A stretch of 64,000 bases of DNA from Chromatiales bacterium (GTDB lineage Bacteria; Pseudomonadota; Gammaproteobacteria; UBA6429; Thiohalophilaceae), in the NCBI GenBank assembly GCA_027076325.1, contig JALTJZ010000011.1, forward strand, positions 141,848 to 205,847. The letters run 5' to 3'. The notes under the pieces are model-generated. The model was given only the letters and a program-made list of their open reading frames with translations. It was not told the origin of the DNA and ran no database searches. This document shows, one piece after another, positions 36,398 through 46,897 of the stretch (within the stretch, counting starts at the first letter, position 1; every line of letters begins with the position of its first letter). The position numbers and the translations under genes are program-made.

Positions 36398-36726
36398 GAT
36401 ACGCCCCCGGTTTTTTTATTCGTTAATTTACCCATGACTTCGGCATTAAAACCATAAATGGTTTTATCACCGGCGTATTCAACCAGTTCCACTTCTCGCA
36501 TTTGCCCTGGCTCAAAACGTACTGCCGTTCCTGCTGCAATATTCAAGCGATAACCCTTGCTTGTATCGCGCTTAAAATCCAGCGCCGAATTCACTTCATA
36601 GAAGTGGTAATGTGACCCCACCTGTATTGGGCGGTCGCCGGTATTCGATACTTGCAGTGTTTGCGTTGCACGCCCCTGATTTAAATCAATTTCACCTTCA
36701 TCAATAAAATATTCTCCGGGTATCAT
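36394..36726 (-). CDS. ureB: Urease beta subunit
   Basis: 110 residues with the family landmarks MIPGEYFI at the start, [15 protein letters not shown] (about 29-43) and [15 protein letters not shown] (about 60-74). It is a structural subunit of the trimeric urease core. AAGGAGAA lies before the ATG, 11 bp after ureA. Confidence 0.97.
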   Translation of the reverse strand: MIPGEYFIDEGEIDLNQGRATQTLQVSNTGDRPIQVGSHYHFYEVNSALDFKRDTSKGYRLNIAAGTAVRFEPGQMREVELVEYAGDKTIYGFNAEVMGKLTNKKTGGVS

Positions 36727-36737
36727 TCTGGTTCTCC

Positions 36738-37040
36738 TTATTGAATCGGGTTATGTACGGTAACCAGTTTGGTTCCATCAGGAAAGGTTGCTTCAACTTG
36801 CACGTCATGGATCATCTCTGCAATCCCATCCATCACATCATTGGCTGTTAGCAAGGTCGTGCCATAGTGCATTAATTCGGCAACTGTTTTACCATCGCGC
36901 GCTCCTTCCATAATTGCAGCGGAAATATAAGCCACCGCTTCAGGGTAATTTAACTTAAGCCCGCGATCTTTACGCCGCTCGGCAAGCAATGCAGCAGTAA
37001 ATAGCAGGAGTTTATCTTTTTCACGAGGTGATAATTCCAT
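36738..37040 (-). CDS. ureA: Urease gamma subunit
   Basis: 100 residues from ATG 37040 ([23 protein letters not shown]); the longer upstream frame is an extension into the end of ureD and is rejected because 100 residues is the family length. Further motifs are [24 protein letters not shown] and the C-terminal [17 protein letters not shown]. It is a structural subunit of urease. Confidence 0.96.
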   Translation of the reverse strand: MELSPREKDKLLLFTAALLAERRKDRGLKLNYPEAVAYISAAIMEGARDGKTVAELMHYGTTLLTANDVMDGIAEMIHDVQVEATFPDGTKLVTVHNPIQ

Positions 37041-37056
37041 AACAAAACCTTTTTTA

Positions 37057-37932
37057 TTATGTTGCCCAAATTCGGGGTGGGCAACTTTTCTTTTGTAACA
37101 GTTGTGGCCGGGTAATCGACCAGCACTGCGCAAATAATGCTAACGCTTCACGCGCATGGCGCCCAAAATATCGAATAAGCAATAAATCATTATGCAAGGT
37201 AAAACTGATCATTCTTTGTGCTGAATGTTCCTGTAATTCTTTTATTGCCTCTATATCTACGTTATTCGCCTGAGTATTTAAGGTAACCAGCATTGTCGCC
37301 ATTACCGAAAAATTGTTCAAGCCCCAGATTGCAGAAAGTATACCGGACTGAGTATCAATAATATTTCTATCTATATATAAAGGTATCCCGTTTCGCCTAA
37401 CAGCAACCTTCTGTTTTACCAGACCCTGATTAAAAAATTTATTCCCTGCCGGGCGACCATAACAATTAATTTCCCAACAACTTAAATGCGCCCCTTCCTC
37501 CAGGTCAAATTCTGTATGAATAGACGCATTACAATTATTATAAAATATTGTTTCCTGCGGCAACCATTCAAGAACCGCATTTTTTCTGACTTTGACTGTT
37601 TGAGTTAGTCGTGCCTGTTGCAGATCACTTCGATAAAATTTACTGGCTGCTGGCGTTGTTATTAAAGCATGAGACTCAGGATGCAGCTGAACATCAAGTT
37701 CAAGAATGTCTCCACCGACAATACCACCGGGTGGATGAATCAGGTAACTGTGGCAAACATCGTCTTCAGGATAAAATGGTTTTTGTATAACCAGCGGACC
37801 TTTATGCAAGCGATGGGATAAAATTGTTTTCTGCTGTGTTTTTTTATAGCCCAATTCTAGCCTTGCAAGCCAGTTTGCCTGCTTCGCGTTTATTAATTCC
37901 TTGCTCCGATTTTCTTTCACAATGGCATTCAT
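37057..37932 (-). CDS. ureD: Urease accessory protein UreD
   Basis: 291 residues of the UreD/UreH scaffold family. Recognisable segments are [29 protein letters not shown] and [12 protein letters not shown] (about residues 50-120), followed by [13 protein letters not shown]. It binds the urease apoprotein and recruits UreF-UreG. It is followed by ureA after about 16 bp and preceded by the nickel permease gene, 3 bp away. Confidence 0.94.
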   Translation of the reverse strand: MNAIVKENRSKELINAKQANWLARLELGYKKTQQKTILSHRLHKGPLVIQKPFYPEDDVCHSYLIHPPGGIVGGDILELDVQLHPESHALITTPAASKFYRSDLQQARLTQTVKVRKNAVLEWLPQETIFYNNCNASIHTEFDLEEGAHLSCWEINCYGRPAGNKFFNQGLVKQKVAVRRNGIPLYIDRNIIDTQSGILSAIWGLNNFSVMATMLVTLNTQANNVDIEAIKELQEHSAQRMISFTLHNDLLLIRYFGRHAREALALFAQCWSITRPQLLQKKSCPPRIWAT

Positions 37933-37935
37933 TTT

Positions 37936-38577
37936 TTATCCTGCTGAAAAAACAGAAAACACAAGCCAGACAGAAAAAATAATCGCAACACAGCCAATAA
38001 AAGCCTGAAGTATTGCTGCGCTCTGTGGATAGCGCAAAAGAACACGAATAACAGCATGTCTGAACATGCCACCAAAAACAAACATGGAAAAAATAACACC
38101 CAGCGAAAAGAAAAGCAGGTAGCTAATAGCCAATGCTGGTTCAGTAATTTTAGCAACAGGAATTAAAGCCAGAATCGAAGCCGTACCCGCCAAGCCATGT
38201 ATACCGCCCACAACAAGCGCTCGACGGGAAGACAGGCTGCCACTTTTTTCTACTGGCAACTTCAAGCCTGATATTTGCCGTATAGACTCCGCCAAAATAC
38301 GCCCACCAATAATGGCAAGGATAGCCGCAACTATTAATTCGGCATAATGACTGAAAGCCGAATTAAAAGAAACACCTAATAGAAAAACAGCAAAGCCAAC
38401 ACTTAATAACGAAAGACTGTGGCCAATAGCCCAGTGTGAACTGTACTTTAAAATTTTCTGCCACTGATTCTCTCTGGCCGCAATACCCGTCACCGTCAAC
38501 ACGTGATCGGCATCCAGTGCGTGCAATATCCCAAAACCGAGTGCAAGGGATAATATCGTATAAATTGAATCGAACAT
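37936..38577 (-). CDS. ureH: UreH/NicO-type nickel permease
   Basis: 213 residues with six predicted helices. Helix one carries HALDADH (about 19-25), the HX4DH metal signature of nickel transporters; HWAIGHSLSL and GGIHGLAGT add further conserved His positions. It resembles the UreH-type permeases encoded with ureases and should import nickel for the enzyme. It heads the urease operon. A sigma-54 element with correct spacing was not found in the 182-bp upstream gap, which contains the palindrome ACGTGCACGT (38696-38705). Confidence 0.85.
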   Translation of the reverse strand: MFDSIYTILSLALGFGILHALDADHVLTVTGIAARENQWQKILKYSSHWAIGHSLSLLSVGFAVFLLGVSFNSAFSHYAELIVAAILAIIGGRILAESIRQISGLKLPVEKSGSLSSRRALVVGGIHGLAGTASILALIPVAKITEPALAISYLLFFSLGVIFSMFVFGGMFRHAVIRVLLRYPQSAAILQAFIGCVAIIFSVWLVFSVFSAG

Positions 38578-38759
38578 GAATAAATCTCTGAGCCTGAACT
38601 TAACTATAACTAAGGACTTTTATCTATTGCCTGATTTTGGCTAATTTTAGTCCTACCTGCATTATTTTTTTACCATTAAAACACAAGCAACAATGACGTG
38701 CACGTAAAACAGGAGTAAGATAGCGGTTAAGTATGGAAATTAAAAGGTAGGGACTGCCT

Positions 38760-40280
38760 ATGTCACTCGCTGTTGTTTATAGCCGCGCCCAGGCTGGCAT
38801 TGAAGCACCACTGGTCAGTGTTGAGGTACACCTGGCAAATGGCTTGCCAGGTTTGTCGATTGTTGGTTTACCCGAAACAGAAGTAAAAGAAAGCAAAGAT
38901 CGAGTGCGAGCCGCAATTATCAATTCGCAATTTGAATTCCCGGCTCGTCGCATTACCATCAGTTTGGCACCAGCGGATTTACCCAAAGAAGGTGGCCGTT
39001 TTGACCTCGCCATTGCCCTTGGAATTTTGGCTGCATCAGAACAAATTCCATCCCAATCACTTGAGCAATTTGAATTTATCGGTGAGCTTGCCTTAAGTGG
39101 TAAATTGCGTGGCATACGTGGGGTGCTCCCGGCTACTATTCAAACAGCTCGCGCAAAACGCAGTTTATTTGTTGCCAGCTCCAATGCCGATGAAGCCGCA
39201 CTGGTCAGTGCTGCAACTATTTACCCAGCGCAGCATTTATTAAATGTTTGTGCGCACCTGAGCAAACAAACCCTGCTAACCCCGCATGTCGCTAGTGCCT
39301 CTACATTGCAACAGGCAAATATAAACACAACCACTAATCTCAGCGATATTACCGCTCAGCACCATGCCAAGCGCGCACTCGAAATTGCAGCAGCCGGTGG
39401 CCATTCACTGTTAATGATTGGCCCGCCCGGTTCGGGTAAAACCATGCTGGCAAGTCGCCTGCCGGGAATACTGCCTCCCATGACAGAAGCAGAAGCCCTG
39501 CAAACAGCCGCCATACAATCTATTAGCTATCATGGCTTTAATGCCAGGAACTGGATGCAACGACCTTTTCGTACACCCCACCATACAGCATCCGGCGTGG
39601 CACTGGTTGGTGGCGGCTCACAACCCCGCCCGGGTGAGATTTCTCTGGCGCATAACGGGGTTGTATTTCTGGATGAGCTCCCCGAATTTGAACGCAGAGT
39701 ACTGGAAGTATTAAGGGAACCGATTGAATCCGGTAAAATTGTTATTTCGCGTGCTGCACGCCAGGCAGAATTTCCTGCAAGGTTCCAGTTAATTGCGGCA
39801 ATGAATCCCTGCCCTTGTGGTTATCATGGCCATAGTAATGGCCGGTGCCGTTGTACACCTGGCCAGATATTACGCTACCGTAGTAAAATATCCGGCCCAC
39901 TGTTAGATCGCATTGATATGCATATTGATGTACCCGCTTTACCCATAAAAGACTTAAATAAAATTAATCATTCACAGGAAGAATCCAGCGACCAGGTGCA
40001 GCAACGTGTTAGTAAAGCACGACAAATTCAGATTGAACGCAGCCAGTGTTCAAATAGCCAGTTAACTAACACAAATATTAAAGCGTATTGTCAACTGCAG
40101 AAAAAAGATGCTGTACTTCTGGAAAATGCCATAGAAAAATTAGGCTTGTCTGCACGTGCTTATCAACGTATTTTAAAAGTTGCACGTACTATTGCCGATC
40201 TGGAGAATGAAGAATGCATAAATACTAAAATTATTACCGAAGCCATTTCATATCGGCGACTGGATCGTGCTGCTATTTAA
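38760..40280 (+). CDS. comM: Mg-chelatase-like AAA ATPase (YifB/ComM)
   Basis: 506 residues. The N-terminal Lon-protease-like domain (about 1-170, no catalytic use expected) is followed by the AAA+ Mg-chelatase module with Walker A GPPGSGKTML (about 221-230) and Walker B VVFLDELPEF. The zinc-like cysteine cluster PCPCGYHGHSNGRCRC comes next, then a C-terminal helical domain. ComM is a branch-migration helicase that aids integration of DNA during natural transformation. AGGTAGGGA precedes the start. Confidence 0.94.
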   Translation: MSLAVVYSRAQAGIEAPLVSVEVHLANGLPGLSIVGLPETEVKESKDRVRAAIINSQFEFPARRITISLAPADLPKEGGRFDLAIALGILAASEQIPSQSLEQFEFIGELALSGKLRGIRGVLPATIQTARAKRSLFVASSNADEAALVSAATIYPAQHLLNVCAHLSKQTLLTPHVASASTLQQANINTTTNLSDITAQHHAKRALEIAAAGGHSLLMIGPPGSGKTMLASRLPGILPPMTEAEALQTAAIQSISYHGFNARNWMQRPFRTPHHTASGVALVGGGSQPRPGEISLAHNGVVFLDELPEFERRVLEVLREPIESGKIVISRAARQAEFPARFQLIAAMNPCPCGYHGHSNGRCRCTPGQILRYRSKISGPLLDRIDMHIDVPALPIKDLNKINHSQEESSDQVQQRVSKARQIQIERSQCSNSQLTNTNIKAYCQLQKKDAVLLENAIEKLGLSARAYQRILKVARTIADLENEECINTKIITEAISYRRLDRAAI

Positions 40281-40306
40281 AAAGAGCGGGAGGCGATAAT
40301 GCAAAG

Positions 40307-42148
40307 TTAAGCAAACTTCCATTTTTTTTCTAGTAGCCAGTTTTCAATTTCAGCGGCCGACAAAGGTCTGCTCATAAAGAACCCCTGCGCAATGTCACAG
40401 TTATAGGCCTGTAATATTGCATAGGTTGTTTTATTCTCTATGCCTTCGGCGACAACCCGATACCCTAGATTATGCGCTAAATCAATGGTAGACTTTACAA
40501 TAACACTATTATCCCTGTCCGTATCCATGTTCATAACAAATGATTTATCAATTTTAATTTCATCAACAGGTAATGATTTTAAATACGATAAAGAAGAATA
40601 ACCTGTACCATAATCATCAATACTTAATAATACGCCTAGTGCAGACAGGTGGTTAAGTATTATCATTGATGCACCAGGATCCTGCATGGTTGAATTTTCG
40701 GTTACCTCTAAAATAATATTAGAGGGGGTTACATTATATTTCTCCAGGTTTTGTTTAACCAGCGCAACGAACGAGCTGTCACTTAAATCATAGGTTGAAA
40801 TATTAATTGAAATAGTAAATTCAATCCCCATCTCGCGCCACTGTGCCCATTGCTGCATGGCTTTTCCAATTACCCAGGTTGTTACCAATCGTATTGTGCC
40901 GGTTTTTTCTGCAATGGGAATAAAGTTATCTGGAGGAACAAAACCATATTCAGGATGATGCCAACGTATTAAAGCCTCACAACCGATTACCCGATTTGTA
41001 TTCAAGTCGACTTTCGGCTGATAAAAAAGTTCCAGCTTGTCATCTTCCAGTCCTTTTTTTAAGTCGGCCATTAAATTCAGGCGATATTTTGTTTCATAGT
41101 CATGTGAAATATCATAAATCATGTAATTTCGGTTTTCTTCACGGGCATGATACAGGGCATTATTTGCATGCTGAATCAATTCATCAGATGTGCTGCCATG
41201 ATCAGGAAAATAGGAAACTCCACCACGAATAATAATGTCAAACATAATATCAGGTAAGTCGATGGGTGCGAGCAAGCTGGAGGCGCAACGGCCAATAACC
41301 CGGTCAATGTCATCCAGTGTCTGAAATATCGGAACAATAATAGCAAATAAGTCTTCACCTAAACGTGATAAGGCCGTACCACTGGTTGCATCCTGAATAA
41401 TAGAAACCGTATCGGATGTTCGCAGAATTGCTTTTAAACGCGCCGTAATTTTTCTTAATAATTCATCATAAGCATGATGGCCAATCACATTATCAATTTC
41501 AGTATAATTATCAAAACCCAGAACAATGACTGCCACATTTGTTTTATTTCGTTTACTTACCGATATAAATTGAGACAAACGATCTTCAAACAAATATCGA
41601 TTCGGCAACCCGGTTACACTGTCGTGTAACAGATTTTTTTGTAACTTTTCTTCTGCCTCTTCCTTTTGTTTAACTGCAGACATTAAGCTATTTGTTTGTG
41701 CATTAATAGCGCGATCCAATGATTTATTTTTTAGAAGTAACTCTTTGTAAAAAGTACTCATCGAAACAATCGTGTTAATTCTAGCCAGCATTTCAAAGTG
41801 ATCGAAAGGTTTGGCAATAAAATCCTTGGCTCCACACTCCAGCACTTTTACTTTTATTTCAACATCATCTTCGGCGGTTAAAATAATAACGGGAAGATAC
41901 TCTGCGTTACATTCTTTTTTGAAAACAGTTAATACGTTAAAGCCATCCATATCAGGCATATTTAGATCAAGCAAGACAACATCGGGATCATATTCCTTAT
42001 ATAAAGAAGCTGCCTGCCGTGCTTCACGCGTCAGGTGGATGTTACTGAACCCTGCACCCCGTAAGATCGCATCAATTAACCCAAGTGTTGCCTGGTTATC
42101 ATCAATTGCTAAAATAACGGCATCTTTATTTTCTGCTGTTAACTTCAT
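40307..42148 (-). CDS. Response regulator with degenerate GGDEF and intact EAL domain
   Basis: 613 residues. Receiver domain (about 10-130) with acidic pair DD, phosphoacceptor Asp61 (DVVLLDLNMPDMDG), Thr in LTAEDD and Lys in AKPFD. The GGDEF domain (about 175-345) has LGEDLF where GGDEF should be, so cyclase activity is unlikely. The EAL domain (about 350-605) keeps EALIRW, the Asn in NIS, LEVTEN, IDDYGTGYSS, the Lys in IKIDKSF and VAEGIE, so it should be an active cyclic-di-GMP phosphodiesterase controlled by phosphorylation. It lies just after an Hpt gene on the same strand, a likely phosphorelay partner. Confidence 0.92.
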   Translation of the reverse strand: MKLTAENKDAVILAIDDNQATLGLIDAILRGAGFSNIHLTREARQAASLYKEYDPDVVLLDLNMPDMDGFNVLTVFKKECNAEYLPVIILTAEDDVEIKVKVLECGAKDFIAKPFDHFEMLARINTIVSMSTFYKELLLKNKSLDRAINAQTNSLMSAVKQKEEAEEKLQKNLLHDSVTGLPNRYLFEDRLSQFISVSKRNKTNVAVIVLGFDNYTEIDNVIGHHAYDELLRKITARLKAILRTSDTVSIIQDATSGTALSRLGEDLFAIIVPIFQTLDDIDRVIGRCASSLLAPIDLPDIMFDIIIRGGVSYFPDHGSTSDELIQHANNALYHAREENRNYMIYDISHDYETKYRLNLMADLKKGLEDDKLELFYQPKVDLNTNRVIGCEALIRWHHPEYGFVPPDNFIPIAEKTGTIRLVTTWVIGKAMQQWAQWREMGIEFTISINISTYDLSDSSFVALVKQNLEKYNVTPSNIILEVTENSTMQDPGASMIILNHLSALGVLLSIDDYGTGYSSLSYLKSLPVDEIKIDKSFVMNMDTDRDNSVIVKSTIDLAHNLGYRVVAEGIENKTTYAILQAYNCDIAQGFFMSRPLSAAEIENWLLEKKWKFA

Positions 42149-42176
42149 TTAAGCCAAAACTACCTGTTTTACTACT

Positions 42177-42512
42177 TTAAGTTTTCGCCAGCATAATCCG
42201 TTCTGAAATTCTGATAATATTCTTTACGCTAACATCTAACATGGCTGGGTCATGCTGGCATAGCCTTTCTGCTTTTTTACATTCTTCAGATAATTGCGGA
42301 TACCCATAATTCCCGGATACCCCTTTTATTTTATGAAAAATATTATTTAATTCAGCCTTATCTACCTTCTGCATCGCCCGTTCTATTTCATTTAAATAGC
42401 CGGGAATACTGGCAATAAATTTGTCAACTAATCGGTGAAATGCCGGATTGTTACTGGTAAGCAGCTCAGAATAAAGCGGCTCGGGCGTTTTATTTTTACC
42501 CACCTGCGCCAT
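42177..42512 (-). CDS. Hpt-domain phosphotransfer protein
   Basis: 111 residues, almost entirely one four-helix Hpt domain. The phospho-accepting motif is FHKIKGVSGNYG (H-x2-K-G). It is encoded 28 bp upstream of the receiver-EAL gene and probably passes phosphate to that receiver or takes it back. No histidine kinase is encoded near it, so the upstream sensor must be elsewhere. Confidence 0.88.
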   Translation of the reverse strand: MAQVGKNKTPEPLYSELLTSNNPAFHRLVDKFIASIPGYLNEIERAMQKVDKAELNNIFHKIKGVSGNYGYPQLSEECKKAERLCQHDPAMLDVSVKNIIRISERIMLAKT

Positions 42513-42653
42513 ACCCTGTCATTATTTTGCTCATGCTTTAAAGTATCGGCAAAAAAATACTGAACTTTAAGAAATTGACGATCAAAAGGTCTCTGTGGGG
42601 ATTATGCCGTGGCACAAGTAAGCCGTTAAATTTAAAGAAGAATTACTGGGAAG

Positions 42654-45600
42654 TTAGCTAGCTACCTGGTGCTTTTTTAAATAAACATAATAAAAAACCG
42701 GAATAACAACCAGAGTAAGCAAGGTTGATACCAAAATACCCGCAATTAGTGCAATAGCAAGGCCATTAAAGATAGGGTCATCCAGAATAAAGAAAGCCCC
42801 CATCATCGCCGCAAGACCGGTTAACACAATGGGTTTAGCCCGTACAGCACCCGCACGAATGACAGCTTCTTCGAGAGCGATACCTTCCCCAATTTGCTGA
42901 TTAATAAAGTCCACCAGCAAAATAGAATTACGCACAATAATACCGGCCAGCGCAATCATGCCAATCATGGAGGTTGCAGTAAATTGCGCCCCTAAAAGTG
43001 CATGCCCGGGAAATACACCAATCGCAGTGAGTGGAATCGGTGCCATAATAATTACCGGGACAAAATAGGAGCGAAACTGAGCGACCACTAACAGGTAAAT
43101 CATAATAAGACCAACTGAATAAGCTATGCCCATATCACGAAAAGTTTCATAAGTGATCTGCCATTCACCATCCCACTTCAAACTGTACTCATAGGGATTG
43201 TCGGGCTGCGATATTAAAGATTGGGGGATAGGTTTGCCATATACAATTTGCTCACTTTGCAGCGCCGAATACATATCACCCATGCTATAAAGCGGGCTAT
43301 CGAGTTCACCTGCTGCATCACCGGTAACATAAACAACCGGCAGTAAATCTTTATGGTATATGGTGTTTTGCCGTGTTGTATTTTTAACTTTCACCAGATC
43401 CTCAAGCGCAATGAGCTGTCCTTTGCGATTTCTAACCTTGAAGTTAAGCAGGTCAGCCACTGTTGCCTTATTCTTGTTTGCATTATGCAGGCGGATAGGC
43501 AAAGGATATTTTACTTTGCCAGTATGTAAATAACTAACATCATCACCATTTAAAGCTGTCGCAATTGCATCTACCACATCTTTTTCAGATACTTCCCACA
43601 GTGCCGCTTTATGTTGATCCACGGCAATAATAAATTTTTCGGCCTTTGCTTCGATGCTATCATCAACATCAACAACGTCTTCTGTTTTTTCAAAAATTGA
43701 GCGTACTTTTTTGGCAACATCCATCTGCCCACTGTAATCAAGACCATAAATTTCAGCAACTAACGGTGACTGTACCGGAGGACCTGGAGGCACTTCTACA
43801 ATTTTGATGTTGGCATTATATTCTTTCGCTATTTTTTGCAGTGGCTCTCTCAAAGCCTGCGCAATAGTATGACTTTTTAATTTACGCTGTTTTTTGTCAA
43901 CAAGATTCACCTGAATATCGGCAACATTGGCACCCTGACGTAAATAATACTGACGTACCAGACCATTGAAATTAATAGGCGCTGCTGTTCCTGCATAAAT
44001 CTGGTAATTTTTAACTTCCGGAATTATTTTAAGGTGATCACCTAATGCGGTTAATACCCGGGTAGTTTGCTCCAGCGTAGTACCTTCAGGCATATCCACT
44101 ACAATCTGAAATTCTGACTTATTATCAAATGGTAGCATTTTCAGCACAACTACTTTAAGTGGGACTAAACCAACAGAAAAAATTAATAGTAGAATAATGC
44201 CATAAAATAAATTTCTTCGATTTGTTTTTGCACTGTTTTTCCTGTCATCGCTATCAATTAAAAACATACCAATATAGCGTTTAAAAAACAGGTAGTATTT
44301 TTCGTTATTGCTGCTGTCATCATGCACACCATCATTTTTTAATAAGCGATTTGATAACCAGGGGGTTACGACAAAAGCAACCAGTAATGAAATCAACATC
44401 CCAATCGAGGCATTAATTGGTATCGGACTCATATAGGGCCCCATTAGCCCACTAACAAAGGCCATTGGTAACAAGGCTGCAATAACAGTAAAAGTTGCCA
44501 GTATTGTGGGGCCGCCTACTTCATCTACCGCAAAAGGAATGGCATCTTTTAACTTACTAACACCTAGCATCATATGGCGGTGAATATTTTCGACCACAAC
44601 AATAGCATCATCAACCAAAATACCAATGGAAAATATCAGGGCAAAAAGTGAAACACGGTTAAGAGTAAATCCCCATGCCCATGAAGCAAAAAGGGTCATT
44701 GCCAGCGTGATTGTAACGGCCAGCCCCACAATAAGGGCTTCCCGTTTACCCAAAGCAAATAATACAAGAAGAACCACCGACAAGGTTGCAAAAACAAGTT
44801 TCTGAATTAATTTTTGTGCTTTGGTATTCGCTGTTTCACCATAATTTCTTGTAATGTCCAGACGAATATTATTGGGAATAAACACACCTTTTAATTGTTC
44901 AACCCTTTTAATAACCGCATTGGAAACATCAACTGCATTCACACCAGCCTGTTTTGCAATGGCGATCGTGACTGCCGGGTAAGTATCTGCTTTATCACCA
45001 TGCAAGGTAATGTTATTTACCTGCTCTGCTGAACGTTTAATTTTTGCAACGTCACGCAAATAAACCGGTTTCCCGTTATGCACAGCTACAATTAAATCCT
45101 GTAACTCATCAATCGTTGACAAAAACTCGCCTGCCTGCACAGCAAACTCTTTATTATTGGTAACCGTATAACCAACCGGCTTTGTTACATTACTCAGGGT
45201 TAATGCCTGACGAAGTTCATTTATTGATATACCGTAGGCAGCAAGGGCGGCACTGTTCAATTCAACATGAACAACGTCTTTGTCACCACCGATGGTATAA
45301 ATATCACGTGTTCCTTTGACGCGCTTAATTTCTGTTTCAATCGAATGTGCAATTTTTAACAAGTCATAACTGCTGGTATTTTTATCTTCGGCCCAAAGTG
45401 TTAACGAAACGACTGGAACATCGTCAATGCCTTTAGGTTTGATAAGTGGTTTACCAACGCCCATATTTTCTGGCAACCAGTCCTGCTTGGAGTACAAAGC
45501 ATTATACAAACGCACAATAGCCTGGGTACGATCTTCGCCTACTTTAAACTGGATTGTTAAAACCGACATGCCCGGTTTAGAAACAGAGTATATATGTTTG

Positions 45601-45878
45601 ACGCCCTGCAATTCTGACAAAATTCGCTCGGCTGGCGAACTAACTAATTGTTCAACTTCTTCTGCTGAGGCTCCATAAAAAGGTATAAACACATTTGCAA
45701 AGGTAACATTAATCTGTGGTTCTTCTTCACGTGGGGTAACCATAATGGCAAAAATACCCAGTAAAAAACCAACTAATGCCAGCAGCGGTGTTATTTCAGA
45801 AACTAAAAAGAATTTGGCAATGCTTCCTGATATACCCAGGTTTGCTTTTTCTGTAGTGTTATCCGAACCTGCCGTCAT
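42654..45878 (-). CDS. RND-family efflux pump, inner-membrane subunit
   Basis: 1,074 residues, 12-helix RND exporter. It has REEEPQI after TM1, the TM4 signature GILVDDAIVVVENIHRHMM with the double Asp of the proton relay (typical of drug-type RND pumps rather than CusA), and large periplasmic loops at about 60-350 and 590-880. Its start overlaps the adaptor stop by 4 bp. Substrate unknown. No outer-membrane factor lies nearby. Confidence 0.92.
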   Translation of the reverse strand: MTAGSDNTTEKANLGISGSIAKFFLVSEITPLLALVGFLLGIFAIMVTPREEEPQINVTFANVFIPFYGASAEEVEQLVSSPAERILSELQGVKHIYSVSKPGMSVLTIQFKVGEDRTQAIVRLYNALYSKQDWLPENMGVGKPLIKPKGIDDVPVVSLTLWAEDKNTSSYDLLKIAHSIETEIKRVKGTRDIYTIGGDKDVVHVELNSAALAAYGISINELRQALTLSNVTKPVGYTVTNNKEFAVQAGEFLSTIDELQDLIVAVHNGKPVYLRDVAKIKRSAEQVNNITLHGDKADTYPAVTIAIAKQAGVNAVDVSNAVIKRVEQLKGVFIPNNIRLDITRNYGETANTKAQKLIQKLVFATLSVVLLVLFALGKREALIVGLAVTITLAMTLFASWAWGFTLNRVSLFALIFSIGILVDDAIVVVENIHRHMMLGVSKLKDAIPFAVDEVGGPTILATFTVIAALLPMAFVSGLMGPYMSPIPINASIGMLISLLVAFVVTPWLSNRLLKNDGVHDDSSNNEKYYLFFKRYIGMFLIDSDDRKNSAKTNRRNLFYGIILLLIFSVGLVPLKVVVLKMLPFDNKSEFQIVVDMPEGTTLEQTTRVLTALGDHLKIIPEVKNYQIYAGTAAPINFNGLVRQYYLRQGANVADIQVNLVDKKQRKLKSHTIAQALREPLQKIAKEYNANIKIVEVPPGPPVQSPLVAEIYGLDYSGQMDVAKKVRSIFEKTEDVVDVDDSIEAKAEKFIIAVDQHKAALWEVSEKDVVDAIATALNGDDVSYLHTGKVKYPLPIRLHNANKNKATVADLLNFKVRNRKGQLIALEDLVKVKNTTRQNTIYHKDLLPVVYVTGDAAGELDSPLYSMGDMYSALQSEQIVYGKPIPQSLISQPDNPYEYSLKWDGEWQITYETFRDMGIAYSVGLIMIYLLVVAQFRSYFVPVIIMAPIPLTAIGVFPGHALLGAQFTATSMIGMIALAGIIVRNSILLVDFINQQIGEGIALEEAVIRAGAVRAKPIVLTGLAAMMGAFFILDDPIFNGLAIALIAGILVSTLLTLVVIPVFYYVYLKKHQVAS

Positions 45879-46897
45879 TCAATTTTACCCTGCGCATTTT
45901 GTTGCTGTATAAGGCTGGCAGCCCTGATAGGATCGAGAACAACTTTTTCACCTTCAGACAAGCCAGCTAACACTTCAATTTCATTTTCTGCATGGCGATG
46001 CCCTAAACGAATTTGTCGAAACGTAATGATGCCTTTTTTATTTTTGACATAAACGGCGGTCACTTCACCACGGTAAGCAACCGCCTGCCTGGGAATAAGT
46101 AACGCAAGCTCTTCGCCAATGGTCAACCCTACCCGGGTAGACATGCCCGGATACACTCTATGATCACCTTGCGGTAAATGTAGCCGTGCCGTAAAAGAAC
46201 GACTCAGCGGGTCAGCATACGGACTGATCGACATGGAGCTGACTTCAACTGGCATATCCAGATTTTCACCCAGATAAACCCGGGCTTTTTTGTATTGCCT
46301 GACCTTGTGGATAATCGACTGTGGCAACTCGACGCTGGCACGCAATGTTTCCAGTGACAACCCAGTCATCAGCTTCTGACCTATATTGGCAAGTTCACCC
46401 ACTTCAACGTGGCGTTTAACCACAATGCCACTATAAGGGGCATGCACAACGGTATTCTCCAGTGACTCATTCGCCTGCTCTAATACGGCTCGGGCACTTT
46501 TAACACGTGCTTCGGCTTTATCAAGTGCTGACCGGGCAACCAGCCGTTTTGCATAAATTTCTTTAATTCGGCTGTAATCAGATTGTGCTTCAATAAATTG
46601 TGCTTTAGCCGATTTTACCGCTGCACGTTGCTTTCTGTCCCTGAAACGTACCAGCACATCCCCTTTTTTTACATAGTCATCAATATCGACCAGAATTTCA
46701 AGTATGCGTCCTCGAACCTGAGAAGCAACGGTTGCCTGCCGCACAGCCTCAATTTGGGCTGATAAATAACGCACTGACGGTATTGTTTTTCTCTCGACAA
46801 GCGCAGTTTGAATTGCTGCTGCATAGCTAACAGTTGCAATAGAAAACAAAGCCACACAGGCAATTGCAGTATAAAGTTTCAGTTTTAACATTTTCAT
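45875..46897 (-). CDS. RND periplasmic adaptor protein
   Basis: 340 residues, HlyD/AcrA-type membrane fusion protein. A signal-like N-terminus (about 1-27) is followed by the lipoyl half-motif RGRILEILVDIDDYVKKGDVLVRFRDR, a short helical hairpin (about 75-130), the second lipoyl half VVHAPYSGIVVKRHVEVGE, and the beta-barrel part (YPGMSTRVGLTIGEE). It connects the pump to an outer-membrane channel encoded elsewhere. It is first gene of a two-gene operon. Confidence 0.92.
   Translation of the reverse strand: MKMLKLKLYTAIACVALFSIATVSYAAAIQTALVERKTIPSVRYLSAQIEAVRQATVASQVRGRILEILVDIDDYVKKGDVLVRFRDRKQRAAVKSAKAQFIEAQSDYSRIKEIYAKRLVARSALDKAEARVKSARAVLEQANESLENTVVHAPYSGIVVKRHVEVGELANIGQKLMTGLSLETLRASVELPQSIIHKVRQYKKARVYLGENLDMPVEVSSMSISPYADPLSRSFTARLHLPQGDHRVYPGMSTRVGLTIGEELALLIPRQAVAYRGEVTAVYVKNKKGIITFRQIRLGHRHAENEIEVLAGLSEGEKVVLDPIRAASLIQQQNAQGKIE

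Noticed and set aside
38578..38759. Sigma-54 promoter for the urease operon
   Set aside because: Candidate GC/GG dinucleotides near 38630 and 38660 have the wrong spacing (12 nt, or GC followed by CT), so none was called.
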